Assembly (NCBI RefSeq): GCF_963677195.1
Contig: NZ_OY781918.1
Location: 62,001-126,000 of the forward strand
Origin: an uncultured Marinifilum sp.
GTDB taxonomy: Bacteria > Bacteroidota > Bacteroidia > Bacteroidales > Marinifilaceae
Length of the DNA stretch: 64,000 nt
Reading direction: 5' to 3'
In this document: piece by piece, positions 1-9,397 of the stretch
Position numbering within the stretch: the first letter of the stretch is position 1
Layout of the letters: each line of letters begins with the position of its first letter
Made by a program: the position numbers and the translations under genes
The notes under the pieces: generated by a model
What the model was told of the DNA's origin: nothing
The model's input: the letters and a program-made list of their open reading frames with translations, nothing else
Databases searched by the model: none

Positions 1-588
1 TCCACAATCTACAGCCACAAATGGGCCATTAGATCGATTACTGTTTTCATGAATCATTTTAGCAATTAATTCTTTTCCTGTACCACTTTCTCCTATAATT
101 AAGACTGATATAGAAGTAGGTGCAATTAAATTAATTTGCTTAAGCAAATCGAGCGATGCCTTACCAGTTCCCTGAAAGTAATTACTAAAAACCGGTAATA
201 TCTTATCTTCTTTTTTATTTACTAATGCTTTATTATTAATAGCATCTTTAGCAATGCTGAGAAGCTCATCGGCACAAATTGGTTTAGATATAAAATTATA
301 AGCTCCTAATTTTATAAACTGTATTGCTGATGTAATTTTCGGGTATGCAGTCATTAAGACAACTGGTGTATCAGGTAATTTATCCTTCACATATTTAATA
401 ATTTCCATTCCACTCCCATCGGGAAAACGAAGATCTGTTAGTATCAAATGAAATAAACAGGATTCCATAGCTCTTTTTGCTTCGACAATTGAAGATACAG
501 TTGTGGCTTTATACTTGTTTTTCTCAAACAATGCCTTCAGCATTAAGCATAAACTTACATCATCATCAACAATAAGAATAGTTTTCAT
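1..588 (-). CDS. NtrC-family sigma-54-dependent response regulator (5' part only)
   Basis: The gene runs off the left edge; 196 codons are visible. Residues 1-120 form a receiver domain: an acidic pocket DDD at 8-10, a phospho-acceptor Asp near 52 in LTDLRFP, and the conserved Lys in SKP near 102. After a linker comes the start of an AAA+ domain, with the Walker A motif GESGTGKE and the following [10 protein letters not shown], which is diagnostic of sigma-54 activators. Such proteins are phosphorylated by a sensor kinase and then remodel the RNA polymerase sigma-54 holoenzyme. The central ATPase and any C-terminal Fis-type helix-turn-helix lie outside the window. The start could also be the ATG 15 bases upstream (603). 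No partner kinase is adjacent in the visible part. Confidence 0.9.
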   Translation of the reverse strand, partial: MKTILIVDDDVSLCLMLKALFEKNKYKATTVSSIVEAKRAMESCLFHLILTDLRFPDGSGMEIIKYVKDKLPDTPVVLMTAYPKITSAIQFIKLGAYNFISKPICADELLSIAKDAINNKALVNKKEDKILPVFSNYFQGTGKASLDLLKQINLIAPTSISVLIIGESGTGKELIAKMIHENSNRSNGPFVAVDCG

Positions 589-645
589 ACCTTTAATATT
601 CATAGGTAAAACATATTCTCTAAATAGACCTAAACAAACAAATAC

Positions 646-683
646 CCTCTGCTGAAAATACATACGAGCACATTCAACAGAGG
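646..683 (-). terminator. Hairpin downstream of the small exported protein gene
   Basis: An 11-bp inverted repeat with one mismatch (CCTCTGCTGAA at 646-656 against TTCAACAGAGG at 673-683) and a 16-nt loop. On the minus strand it is followed by a moderately T-rich tract. It lies between the small secreted-protein gene and the response regulator, so it probably ends transcription of the former. Confidence 0.5.
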
Positions 684-732
684 ATATAAAATGAACATTT
701 AGAGACAATTAAACTTGATAACAAAAATTAAG

Positions 733-1050
733 TTATTCACTCATTTCTTCATATTTTAAAAACTTACCTGTTGCGCTGAAGAAAACAAGTAATTTTTTTT
801 CTTTACCACTTAACAATACCTTATAAGATCCATCACTTCCTAAATAAGCTTTGGACAGCTCATATCCAGCATATAATTTTTCGATGGCAGCGCTTACCTC
901 CTCTGGAAGTGCATCTGTTTTTACTTCTTCGTAAGTTACTTCTTCCTGAACTGTAGTAAAATCTGAATTTACTTTTTCAGCACAAACAGTTGAAGGTATA
1001 CACATTCCAAATAATGCAACAGCAGCAAATACTATTAATCCTTTTTTCAT
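733..1050 (-). CDS. Small exported PepSY-like protein, function unknown
   Basis: 105 residues from the start at 1050. I chose that start because it puts a clean signal peptide (MKKGLIVFAAVALFGM, then cleavage after STVCA) at the N-terminus; the reading frame is open 11 codons further upstream to 1083. The mature part is about 80 residues and acidic. It contains LPEEVSAAIEKLYAGYELSKAYLG followed by a beta-hairpin-like segment with GSYKV, GKEKKLLVFF and GKFLKYEE. That layout resembles the periplasmic PepSY/BLIP-like small proteins common in Bacteroidota, but the assignment is by eye. It lies upstream of, and in the same direction as, the NtrC-type regulator, with a hairpin between them. Its ligand or role cannot be told from the sequence. 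Confidence 0.7.
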   Translation of the reverse strand: MKKGLIVFAAVALFGMCIPSTVCAEKVNSDFTTVQEEVTYEEVKTDALPEEVSAAIEKLYAGYELSKAYLGSDGSYKVLLSGKEKKLLVFFSATGKFLKYEEMSE

Positions 1051-1554
1051 AACAATTAATTTTTTATTAAAATTTAAATACATAATAATGATCTTTAAAA
1101 TGAAATATCTATGCCAAAAAAAGAAAATAGAAAGAAAAATTTAGCCAAGCATCTACATAACAACATATTAAGTATTGATATGGAATAATAGTGATAAAAC
1201 AGAGCGTAATTTATTAGTGTGGAGTTCACAATTATGTGTAGAAAAAATCCACATTAACAGAAAGAAGAAGCAAATTAAAAACAAGAAACTAGCAAAATAA
1301 CACTTATTTAGTATTTATATTTTAGCAGAACAGAAAAGATCAAAACATTCATATTCAACATTATAAATCACATAACCAATAGGCTTTTTCAAAATATAAA
1401 ACAATCATATTATTAGAACTAAATTTATTTTGAAAGCAAATAAACTCAAATTGATGTTAAACAGATAACAACAAATTTAAGAGACAATTTTTAATAAATA
1501 AAGGAGGAATTAGCTGTCGGGTTAGCACTCTAAAGAAAACTCTATGCCACATTA
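1051..1554. other. 504-bp AT-rich gap with no recognisable gene
   Basis: This stretch between the small exported protein and the DoxX-like gene is very AT-rich. I looked for a sigma-54 promoter (TGGCAC-N5-TTGCA) on both strands because an NtrC-type regulator is nearby, and found none. There is no convincing ORF, tRNA or strong hairpin. It probably carries the promoter of the small exported protein gene. Confidence 0.4.
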
Positions 1555-1995
1555 TTACTTTTGATCTGCATTTTTTAAGCAAGTAGAAAAATAAGCTCTA
1601 TAAATCAATATACAACTAAACAATAAAGCTAAAATAGCCATAGTAAATAATTGTCCATGATCGGAAAATTCGTTATAGTCTATAACAATGCCCAAAGGAG
1701 TAAAAAGATGCATACAAATAGCTCCAAGCATTAAAACAAAGGTAGCTACTGAAGCATATTTCCAATAATTAGGAAGAAAAAATAATATACCAACAATTAA
1801 CTCGATTAAACCTATTCCATATCGGCCCCATGCTTCTATTCCTATTGTCTTAAAAATATAAATTGCCTCGGGGTGACCAGAAAATTTAAAATGTAATGTT
1901 TGTAATAGTATAACTGCAGTTATAATTCTTAACAACATTTCCAGCGTTCTGTATCTTTTTTTCTCGCTCATTTTATCGGTATTACTATTATTCAA
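1555..1995 (-). CDS. DoxX-like family membrane protein
   Basis: 146 residues with four predicted membrane-spanning helices (about 25-42, 60-76, 82-102 and 112-132). The segment LHFKFSGHPEAIYIFKTIG followed by GRYGIGLIELIVGILFFLP is typical of the DoxX-like family: small inner-membrane proteins related to quinone- or redox-linked DoxX proteins, mostly without known function. The first residues up to about 22 are polar and cytoplasmic; ATG codons at residues 1 and 9 are both possible starts. It stands alone, divergent from the M28 peptidase gene to its right. Confidence 0.8.
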   Translation of the reverse strand: MNNSNTDKMSEKKRYRTLEMLLRIITAVILLQTLHFKFSGHPEAIYIFKTIGIEAWGRYGIGLIELIVGILFFLPNYWKYASVATFVLMLGAICMHLFTPLGIVIDYNEFSDHGQLFTMAILALLFSCILIYRAYFSTCLKNADQK

Positions 1996-2110
1996 CTAAT
2001 CTACAAAAAGAATTATTTAGTGCAATATTTAATATTATTAAATACAATACATATATATACAGAAAACTTAAAGCACTATAACACTTAACATTAATTTGAT
2101 AATTATTACT

Positions 2111-2118
2111 TACATTTG
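2111..2118 (+). promoter_or_regulatory. Putative -7 element (TACATTTG) of the M28 peptidase gene
   Basis: Matches the Bacteroidota TAnnTTTG -7 consensus and lies 18 bases before the ATG at 2136. No good TTTG -33 element is seen at the usual distance, so this is tentative. Confidence 0.4.
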
Positions 2119-2135
2119 AGCAAAACAAGAATATA

Positions 2136-3788
2136 ATGAAATATACAACACTTTATTTTTTCGCATTTATTTTACTGTTTTCAGCCTGTAATCTATCGAA
2201 AGATAATAGGCAAGAAATAAAAACAGTAATTTCTACCCAAAGAATGGTAAGTTACATTAAAGAACTGGCTTCCGATGAATATCAGGGAAGAAAACCTTTT
2301 ACGGAAGGAGAAACAAAAACGATAAACTATATTTCGAATATTTACAAAGAAATTGGATTAGAACCTGCCGTTGGAGATAGTTATTTTCAGGAAGTTCCAT
2401 TAGTTGAAGTTAGCTTAACAACACCTAAATATCTAAAATTAGAATCTGGAAATAAAACACGAAATTTAAAGTATGCTGATGATTTTGTTGTTTTTTCGAG
2501 AAGGCTTGAAAATACAATTAAGCTAAATAAATCGGAACTGGTTTTTGCCGGTTATGGCATTGTTGCCCCTGAATACAATTGGAACGACTATAAAAATTTA
2601 GATGTTAAAGGTAAAACTGTTATTGTAATGGTTAACGATCCTGGATTTGGTTCGGAAAACAAGTCATTTTTTAAAGGGAACGAGATGACTTATTATGGTC
2701 GCTGGACCTATAAATATGAGGAAGCTGCCCGACAAGGAGCTGCAGGCATATTAATTATTCACCAAACTAAACCTGCCGGATATCCTTGGTCTGTTGTTCT
2801 TAATTCAGCATCGGTTCCTAAATTGTATCAGCAAGCTGCAGACAATTATCGCTCCCGATGTAAAATAGAAGGATGGATAAGCTGGGAAACAGCACAAGCC
2901 ATTTTTGCTGATTCTGGTAAAAAGCTAATAAACGAATTACAGGAAGCATCGAAAGCGAATTTTAAAGGTTATTCTCTTAATAAAAAGGCAAGTATCAGTT
3001 TTCAAAATACGATGCGATTCGACAAAACTCACAATGTTATTGGCATTCTTCCAGGAAGCGATTTGGCCGATGAATATATTTTCTACTCTGCACATTGGGA
3101 TCATTTAGGAATAGGTCCTAAAATTAATGGAGACTCGATATATAATGGTGCTGTTGACAATGGAACTTCTCTTGCCTGGATGTTTGAAATTGCTCGTTCC
3201 TTTAAAGCTATGCCAACTAAACCAAGAAGATCTATTGTGTTTCTTGCTCCATCGGCCGAAGAATCTGGATTAATTGGTTCTGGATATTATGTTGATAACC
3301 CTATTTTTCCTCTTAATAAAACCATTGCCAATATCAACAATGATTTAATGTTACCCTATGGCAGAATGAAAGATGTAATGATAACCGGATATGGTCAATC
3401 GGAACTGGAAGATTATGTTGAGAAAGCAGCTAAAAAGCAAGGTAGATATATTTTAGCTGATCCAAACCCTCAATCGGGTATGTATTTCAGATCCGATCAT
3501 TTTAGTTTTGCGCGAGTAGGTGTTCCTGCATTATTTGCCAGAGGAAATAACGATCATGCCGAAAAAGGAAAAGAATATATGTCGAAAAAAGAAGAGGAAT
3601 GGTTGGCTAACAACTATCATAAACCTGCCGACGAATATGAAGACTGGTGGAATTTAAATGGTATTGCAGAAGATGCAGAATTACTTTTTAATGTTGGATG
3701 GGAACTAGCAAATCAGGAAAATTATCCGAAATGGAAGGATGGATCAGAATTTAAGACTAAAAGAGAAAACCGCTTATCTACTAAATAA
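2136..3788 (+). CDS. M28 family metallopeptidase lipoprotein with PA domain
   Basis: 550 residues. The N-terminus is a lipoprotein signal (hydrophobic stretch then FSAC, Cys near 18). A PA-type insert follows (about 110-300), containing FAGYGIVAPEYNWNDYKNLDVKGK and EEAARQGAAGILI. The C-terminal part is an M28 aminopeptidase domain with the two-zinc site: His320/Asp322 (HWDH), bridging Asp341 (DNGTS), catalytic Glu375 and Glu376 (AEESG), Asp in NNDLML near 404, and a His in RSDHFSF near 456. The family removes N-terminal amino acids from peptides, here at the cell surface or in the periplasm. It stands alone between the DoxX-like gene and the hybrid kinase, so physiology cannot be inferred from neighbours. 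Activity is well supported by the intact ligands; peptide preference is unknown. Confidence 0.92.
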   Translation: MKYTTLYFFAFILLFSACNLSKDNRQEIKTVISTQRMVSYIKELASDEYQGRKPFTEGETKTINYISNIYKEIGLEPAVGDSYFQEVPLVEVSLTTPKYLKLESGNKTRNLKYADDFVVFSRRLENTIKLNKSELVFAGYGIVAPEYNWNDYKNLDVKGKTVIVMVNDPGFGSENKSFFKGNEMTYYGRWTYKYEEAARQGAAGILIIHQTKPAGYPWSVVLNSASVPKLYQQAADNYRSRCKIEGWISWETAQAIFADSGKKLINELQEASKANFKGYSLNKKASISFQNTMRFDKTHNVIGILPGSDLADEYIFYSAHWDHLGIGPKINGDSIYNGAVDNGTSLAWMFEIARSFKAMPTKPRRSIVFLAPSAEESGLIGSGYYVDNPIFPLNKTIANINNDLMLPYGRMKDVMITGYGQSELEDYVEKAAKKQGRYILADPNPQSGMYFRSDHFSFARVGVPALFARGNNDHAEKGKEYMSKKEEEWLANNYHKPADEYEDWWNLNGIAEDAELLFNVGWELANQENYPKWKDGSEFKTKRENRLSTK

Positions 3789-3907
3789 ATAACAATACAA
3801 GCAATTCTGTTTACAAACTTTTTATTATATAAATATTGTTTGTGAACAATTTAAAAATCAGTATTTTTAAACGTAATAACACCCTAAATAAATTAAGAAG
3901 TGTCCTT

Positions 3908-6802
3908 ATGTCTATGAATGATTCCAATAAAATATCTGATCTATTATCGGAAATTGAAGACCTAAAATCTGAAATTTTTCAGTTAAAAAATGATAAAGCC
4001 GGACAAGATAAATTCAGCTATGTGTTTAAAACTGCAAAAATGGTTCAGTTAGACTGGGATTTAAAACATAATAATATTGTTTGGTCCGAAAATGCAGAGG
4101 AAGTAATGGGACTGGAATCTGGAGAATTAGGAAATACAAAGGAAAGCTTTATTAAATGTATTCATCCTGACGATGCTAAGGTTTTTACAAATTACTTATA
4201 TGATAATATTCGTAAACAATCAAATCAGTGCCACTCTGAATTCAGATTATGCGGAAGAAATGGAAAGATTATTTGGATTAATGGAAATGGGAAAATCAGC
4301 TATGATAAAAATGGTAATGCTATAAAACTTCTTGGTTTATTATTAGACATTAGCAAACATAAAAAAACAGAAGAAGATCTTAAGGAACAAAAAGAATTTT
4401 TATCTCTGCTTCTTAATCACATGCCAAATCAAATTTTTTGGAAAGATAAAAATTTAACTTATCAGGGATGCAATAACAAATTTGCCGATTCTATTGGCTT
4501 AGAAAATCCAGAATTAATAGTAGGTCTTAACGACTATAATTTTAAGAGAAATCACAAACACAACAAAGCCTATATATCACAAGATAAGATTGTTTTAAAA
4601 ACCAGACAAGCACTATTAAATTATACAGAACAATACCATACTCCAAGCAATGAAGAAAGATGGCTTAACACAAGTAAAATTCCAATATTTAAAAACAATG
4701 AACTATATGGCATATTAGGTATTGCAACCGATATTACCAAACAAAAACAAATAGAAGAAGAACAAAACATTAATAACATTCGATACGAATCGATGTTTAA
4801 TAACTCTCCAATACCATTATGGGAAGAAGATTTTATAGAACTATATAAGTATATCGAATCGATTAAAAATAAAGGGATAAGCGATTTTAGAACCTATTTA
4901 AATGAAAATCCTGATGCCTTACAAGAATGCTCCTTAAAGGTAAAAATTACTGATGTTAATCTGGCTACTCTTCGCTTGCATAAAGCTAAATCCAAAGAAG
5001 AATTATTAGGAAATTTAGATAAGATATTTACTCCAAGATCTTTTGAAGTATTTAAAGAAGAAGTTATAGCCATAGCAGAAGGTCAAGAAGAATTTGAAAC
5101 CAATGCCGAAATTAAAACTCTGGATGGAAAACCCCGAAAAATTTTACTTAAATTATTTATAGATAGGAAACATTCTGATTCGGCAAGAGCAATTCTAGCA
5201 ACCATAGATATTACCGAGAAAATAGCTGCCGAAAATGCTTTAAAAGAAAGCGAAACTAAATTCAGATCTTCTTTCGAGGCTTCTGATGTAGGAATGGTAA
5301 TTGTTAGCCCTAATGGTAATGTAAAATCTGCAAACAATGCTGCATGCAAAATATTTGAGACAGATAAAAAAACTCTTACTTCTATTAGTTTTTTAGACAT
5401 AACACATCCCGAAGAGCTTGAAAAAAGTAAATCTCTTTATAAAGAAGCTCAAATATTAAAAAAACCATTTAACATCGAAAAAAAATATATTACCGGTAAA
5501 GGTAATTTAAAATGGGGCTTAACCACAGTAAGTCCTATTTTAAACGATGAAGGTATTTTTATATATTCTATTGCCCACATACAGGATATTACAACACGTA
5601 AAAAAGCCGAAGAGGAAGTTATTAAAAGCCGAAATGAATACGAGGCTTTGGCTGAAGAGTATAAAACACAAAATGACGAACTAATATCAGCAATAGAAAT
5701 AGCAGAAAAAAGTGATAAGTTAAAATCTGAATTTTTGCAAAACTTATCTCACGAAATTAGAACTCCTATGAATGCTATCTTAGGATTTGCTAACTTTCTT
5801 GATTTAGACTCAATTTCCACAGCTAAGCGCAAACAATACACAAACATAATTAAGAACAGTGGCAATCAACTTCTTCGTGTTATTGATGATATTTTAGAAA
5901 TATCTGCACTGGAAACCAATCATGTACAAATAACAAAATCAAAATTTAACTTAAATAATTTACTCACCGAATTATTCACTATTTTCCAATCTCAGGCAAA
6001 AAATCAAAATTTAGCTTTATACCTAAACAAAGGCCTTAGCGACCATGAATGTACCATATTATCAGACGAAAGCAAGCTAAGGAAAATTATGATTAACCTA
6101 ATTGAAAATGCTTTAAAATATACATACGAAGGTTATGTTGAAATTGGTTATCAAAGCATAGAAAACAGTCTTATTTTATATGTTAGAGACTCGGGAATTG
6201 GTATTTCGAAAAGCAGACAAGAACATATTTTCGAGCGGTTTTCGCAGGCTCAGGATGAATTAAGCAAAAAATCAGGAGGTTTAGGTCTTGGTTTATCTAT
6301 TGTTAAAGAAAATGTTAAACTACTTGGCGGATCAATCGAGCTATCCTCAAAAATCAAAGAAGGAAGTAATTTTGCAATAAACATTCCGAATTGTATCTGT
6401 TCTACGATTTCTCCATCTCAAAATCTGGAAGCAAATAAAAAATACGAAGTACTTATTGCCGAAGATGAAGAGATTAACTTCTTATATTTAGAATCACTAA
6501 TGGAACAAATAGCTCCATCGTGCAGAATTACTCATGCAAAAGATGGGCTCGAAGCTCTCGAAATGTGTATAGATAATAATTACGATTTGGTTTTTATGGA
6601 TATAAAAATGCCAAAAATGAATGGCTACGAAGCAACAACAGAGATAAAAAAACGCAAGCCAGAATTAAATATTGTAGCCCAAACCGCCTATTCAACGCAA
6701 GAGGATCAAATGAAAGCTAAGCTAGCTGGATGTAATGATTTTATGTCGAAACCAATAAGTCTTAAAAAAATTCAAAAGGTACTGGATGAATTTCTAGTCT
6801 AG
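3908..6802 (+). CDS. Multi-PAS hybrid sensor histidine kinase
   Basis: 964 residues from the ATG at 3908. The frame is open upstream to a TTG at 3836, but the 24 extra residues look unlike coding sequence. There is no membrane segment, so it is probably cytoplasmic. Four PAS or PAS-like domains lie at about 35-150, 160-280, 285-440 and 445-565. A short coiled segment leads to the HisKA domain (FLQNLSHEIRTPMN, phospho-acceptor His615). The HATPase_c domain (about 725-840) has the N box IMINLIENALKYT, the G1 box DSGIGI and the G2 box GLGLGLSIVK. The C-terminal receiver (about 848-964) has an acidic EDEE pocket, Asp898 in FMDIKMP and the Lys of MSKP. No separate response regulator is encoded beside it, so output presumably goes through a phosphotransfer protein elsewhere. 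Signal unknown. Confidence 0.93.
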   Translation: MSMNDSNKISDLLSEIEDLKSEIFQLKNDKAGQDKFSYVFKTAKMVQLDWDLKHNNIVWSENAEEVMGLESGELGNTKESFIKCIHPDDAKVFTNYLYDNIRKQSNQCHSEFRLCGRNGKIIWINGNGKISYDKNGNAIKLLGLLLDISKHKKTEEDLKEQKEFLSLLLNHMPNQIFWKDKNLTYQGCNNKFADSIGLENPELIVGLNDYNFKRNHKHNKAYISQDKIVLKTRQALLNYTEQYHTPSNEERWLNTSKIPIFKNNELYGILGIATDITKQKQIEEEQNINNIRYESMFNNSPIPLWEEDFIELYKYIESIKNKGISDFRTYLNENPDALQECSLKVKITDVNLATLRLHKAKSKEELLGNLDKIFTPRSFEVFKEEVIAIAEGQEEFETNAEIKTLDGKPRKILLKLFIDRKHSDSARAILATIDITEKIAAENALKESETKFRSSFEASDVGMVIVSPNGNVKSANNAACKIFETDKKTLTSISFLDITHPEELEKSKSLYKEAQILKKPFNIEKKYITGKGNLKWGLTTVSPILNDEGIFIYSIAHIQDITTRKKAEEEVIKSRNEYEALAEEYKTQNDELISAIEIAEKSDKLKSEFLQNLSHEIRTPMNAILGFANFLDLDSISTAKRKQYTNIIKNSGNQLLRVIDDILEISALETNHVQITKSKFNLNNLLTELFTIFQSQAKNQNLALYLNKGLSDHECTILSDESKLRKIMINLIENALKYTYEGYVEIGYQSIENSLILYVRDSGIGISKSRQEHIFERFSQAQDELSKKSGGLGLGLSIVKENVKLLGGSIELSSKIKEGSNFAINIPNCICSTISPSQNLEANKKYEVLIAEDEEINFLYLESLMEQIAPSCRITHAKDGLEALEMCIDNNYDLVFMDIKMPKMNGYEATTEIKKRKPELNIVAQTAYSTQEDQMKAKLAGCNDFMSKPISLKKIQKVLDEFLV

Positions 6803-6850
6803 AAAAAAATATCCACAATACCTGAACCAGATATTGTGGATGAATTTTTT
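6803..6850. terminator. Bidirectional terminator between hybrid kinase and sdaA
   Basis: Perfect 10-bp stem ATCCACAATA (6811-6820) with TATTGTGGAT (6832-6841) and an 11-nt loop. An A-run precedes it and a T-run (6845-6850) follows, so it can serve both convergent genes. Confidence 0.85.
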
Positions 6851-6851
6851 A

Positions 6852-8057
6852 TTAATGAAAAGTAAAACCTTTTAAAGAGGCCAAACCACCCAATGAAGTT
6901 TCTTTATAGGAACAAGATAAATCTAAACCTGTTTTCATCATGGTTTCAGTTACCTGATCAAAACTAATTCGATGTCGCCCATCGGATAATAATGCATAAG
7001 TATTATGATTTAAAGCTCTTGCGGCTGCAAAAACATTTCGTTCGATACAAGGAATTTGAACCAATCCTAAAACCGGATCGCAAGTCAATCCCAAATGATG
7101 TTCCAATCCCATTTCTGCAGAATATTCAACTTGATAAATTGTACCTCCATGAAGCTGTGTCGCTGCTCCCGAAGCCATTGCGCAAGCAACACCAACTTCT
7201 CCCTGACATCCTACCTCAGCACCTGAAATGGAAGCATTAAATTTTACCAAATTCCCAATTAATCCTGCTGTAGCTAAAGCTTTTAAAATATCTTTCTTTT
7301 TAAATTTATAAAATTTCTTGTGATAATATAGGATGGCTGGCAAAACACCACAGGCACCGCATGTGGGAGCTGTTACAATAGTTCCTCCAGCAGCATTTTC
7401 TTCTGATACAGCAAGTGCATAAGAATATAACATGGATCGTTTTCGCATTGGTCCGCTATAAGTCATCGCTTTTAAATTATACAAATGCGATTTTCGTGGT
7501 AACTTTAGACCTCCGGGCAATTCTCCTTCTCTATTCATTCCGCACTTTATGGCGTTTTTCATGGCAGACCACACTTCTTCCAAAAAATCCCATATCCCCT
7601 CACCTTCCATTAACTCAACATACTCCCATAACTGCTTATCATTTGCTTTACACCAATTTAAAATAGCATCCATAGTGCTTAAATCGTAAATATTATTCGA
7701 GGCCATTTCTGTGTTATCGTCAACAATAGCACCGCCACCAACACTATACGCTATCCATTCTTCTATAATATCACCAGAACTTGAAAAAGATTTTAATTTC
7801 ATTGCATTAGGATGCCTCTTTAAAAAAGTTTTAGGTTCCCATATCAATTCTAAATCTCTATTTTTAAATACCTCTTCAATGGCCACTCCTGTTAAATGTC
7901 CTTTACCTGTCGCTGCCAAACTCCCAAAAAGAGTTACCTCAAACTTATCAGCATCACTATTTCTCAAAAGAAATTCTTCTGCTGCCTTTCGAGGCCCCAT
8001 AGTATGACTACTTGAAGGACCACATCCGATTCTATATAGTTCTTTTATTGATTCCAT
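6852..8057 (-). CDS. sdaA: L-serine ammonia-lyase (L-serine dehydratase), iron-sulfur type
   Basis: 401 residues. It deaminates L-serine to pyruvate and ammonia with a catalytic [4Fe-4S] cluster and no PLP. The single-chain family is recognised by YRIGCGPSSSHTMGPRKAA at the N-terminus and by the three cluster-binding Cys regions: APTCGACGVLPA, AEVGCQGEVGVACAMASG and PCIERNVFAA. The start at 8057 is preferred over an upstream in-frame ATG at 8117. The chosen start begins next to the conserved MESIKELYRIGCGPSSS, and a TAAATTTG promoter element (8090-8097, minus strand) would lie inside the longer version. It is convergent with the hybrid kinase and divergent from a LacI-type regulator. No beta-chain gene is needed for this fused form. 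Confidence 0.95.
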   Translation of the reverse strand: MESIKELYRIGCGPSSSHTMGPRKAAEEFLLRNSDADKFEVTLFGSLAATGKGHLTGVAIEEVFKNRDLELIWEPKTFLKRHPNAMKLKSFSSSGDIIEEWIAYSVGGGAIVDDNTEMASNNIYDLSTMDAILNWCKANDKQLWEYVELMEGEGIWDFLEEVWSAMKNAIKCGMNREGELPGGLKLPRKSHLYNLKAMTYSGPMRKRSMLYSYALAVSEENAAGGTIVTAPTCGACGVLPAILYYHKKFYKFKKKDILKALATAGLIGNLVKFNASISGAEVGCQGEVGVACAMASGAATQLHGGTIYQVEYSAEMGLEHHLGLTCDPVLGLVQIPCIERNVFAAARALNHNTYALLSDGRHRISFDQVTETMMKTGLDLSCSYKETSLGGLASLKGFTFH

Positions 8058-8089
8058 TTCAATTAATTGTATTTGTTGTATTGCTGTGG

Positions 8090-8097
8090 CAAATTTA
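8090..8097 (-). promoter_or_regulatory. Putative -7 element of sdaA (TAAATTTG)
   Basis: On the minus strand it reads TAAATTTG, matching TAnnTTTG, 33 bases before the preferred sdaA start. It argues against the longer ORF start at 8117. No clear -33 element. Confidence 0.45.
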
Positions 8098-8187
8098 AGA
8101 AAAGCTATGTAAGCCATAGTAATTTTGACTCAAAATTCTAAAAGATACACTATCTTGTGAATTATTTTATTGAACCTAAATGTGTAA

Positions 8188-9207
8188 ATGAGTAAACGAA
8201 TTACAATTAAAGAGATTGCCAAAAAGGCAAATGTATCCATAGGAACAGTAGATAGAGTAATCCACAACAGAACCGGAGTATCTGAATTAACAAAAGAAAA
8301 AATTCGGAAAATTATGAAAGAAGGCAATTATTCTTCTAATTTAATTGCCCGACAACTAAAGCTAAACAAGACTTATAATATTGCCATATTACTACCAAAA
8401 ATAAACGACTATTGGAACAATATTAAATCAGGAATTGATGATGGCTGTTTAGAATATGAATCTTTGGGATTTAAATCTTCCTATTTTTTCTTTGATAATA
8501 CAAAGCTTAATTCTCTAGAGTCTGCAATAAAAGAAGCCTATAAAATAAATCCTGAAGGAATAATTTTAGCTCCCACTATTTTGGATCGCTCGCCAAAAAT
8601 AATTGAAACCTTAATCGAAAAAAATATACCGTTTGTTTTTGTTGATTCGAACATAAATTCTCCCCAAAAACTCTCTTTTATAGGTCAGGATGCATTCCAA
8701 AGTGGTAAACTTGCAGCTAGTCTTCTTGTGGGTAATAATTCTGATTCTTACGAAATTTGCATCGTTACTTTTAACCGAAAAGATTTGCTTGACAAAACTA
8801 ATTCTGAACGTATTTTAGGTTTTAAAGAATATTTTAAAAATCTACAAACAATTATCCATGATATTAATATTACTGAATTAGAAGAGGTAAAAGATAAGAT
8901 TATCGCACAAAATAAAAACATTCATATTTTTGTACCAAATTCTAAATCAGATCAACTTCCCAAATCCATTTTTAATTTAAACAAACAAAATAAATTAAAA
9001 TTAGTAGGTTACGATTTAACAGATACAAATATAAAACTACTGCAATCTGGAGAAATAGATTATTTAATCTATCAAAAACCAAAACTACAAGGTTATTTAA
9101 GTATTCAATGCTTATACAAGCATTTAATTTTAAATATGACAATCCCCAAAAACCAGTTTATTTCTTTAGATATTATCACCAAAGAAAATATTATGTATTG
9201 TCAATAA
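8188..9207 (+). CDS. LacI-family transcriptional regulator, probably of hexuronate catabolism
   Basis: 339 residues. Residues 1-60 are the LacI DNA-binding region: helix-turn-helix ITIKEIAKKANVSIGTVDRVIHNR, then the hinge region SSNLIARQLKLNKTYNIAILLP. The rest is a periplasmic-binding-protein-like effector domain (about 62-335). It lies directly upstream of uxaB and uxaA in the same direction. A 16-bp palindrome with a central CG-rich half-site, of the LacI type, sits just after the uxaB promoter (9351-9366), so it most likely represses those genes and responds to a hexuronate intermediate. The function of the family is certain; target and effector are inferred from position. GntR-type regulators control uxa genes in Proteobacteria, so the LacI type here is a Bacteroidota variant. 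Confidence 0.88.
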   Translation: MSKRITIKEIAKKANVSIGTVDRVIHNRTGVSELTKEKIRKIMKEGNYSSNLIARQLKLNKTYNIAILLPKINDYWNNIKSGIDDGCLEYESLGFKSSYFFFDNTKLNSLESAIKEAYKINPEGIILAPTILDRSPKIIETLIEKNIPFVFVDSNINSPQKLSFIGQDAFQSGKLAASLLVGNNSDSYEICIVTFNRKDLLDKTNSERILGFKEYFKNLQTIIHDINITELEEVKDKIIAQNKNIHIFVPNSKSDQLPKSIFNLNKQNKLKLVGYDLTDTNIKLLQSGEIDYLIYQKPKLQGYLSIQCLYKHLILNMTIPKNQFISLDIITKENIMYCQ

Positions 9208-9306
9208 TAAATAAGATCTTACTGAATCATGGCAGTAGAACTAAACAAAATAATCATGATTAACAGCCAATTACAAATTCTGAAAAATTAATATTAAGTC
9301 TGAAAA

Positions 9307-9338
9307 TTTGCATAAAATTAAAAGCTAAACTATCTTCG
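9307..9338 (+). promoter_or_regulatory. Promoter of uxaBA
   Basis: TTTG (9307-9310), 20-bp spacer, TATCTTCG (9331-9338), which matches the Bacteroidota -33/-7 pattern apart from one base. The expected transcript start is near 9345, just before the palindromic operator. Confidence 0.6.
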
Positions 9339-9350
9339 TGCACAATAACG

Positions 9351-9366
9351 TTAACGTACACGTTAA
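9351..9366. promoter_or_regulatory. Palindromic LacI-type operator before uxaB
   Basis: Reads TTAACGT-AC-ACGTTAA: 7-bp perfect half-sites around a 2-bp centre. It is partly overlapped by a second palindrome, CGTTAACG (9349-9356). It lies about 5-20 bases after the predicted transcript start and before the ATG at 9398, where bound repressor would block elongation or initiation. The likely binder is the LacI-family protein encoded just upstream. Confidence 0.65.
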
Positions 9367-9397
9367 AATTTACAATCCATACATTAAAAATATAATT

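Noticed and set aside
1084-1554. Possible sigma-54 promoter in the gap near the NtrC-type regulator
   Set aside because: No TGGCAC-N5-TTGC match on either strand.
7415-8007. Plus-strand ORFs opposite sdaA
   Set aside because: Antisense shadows of a conserved enzyme.
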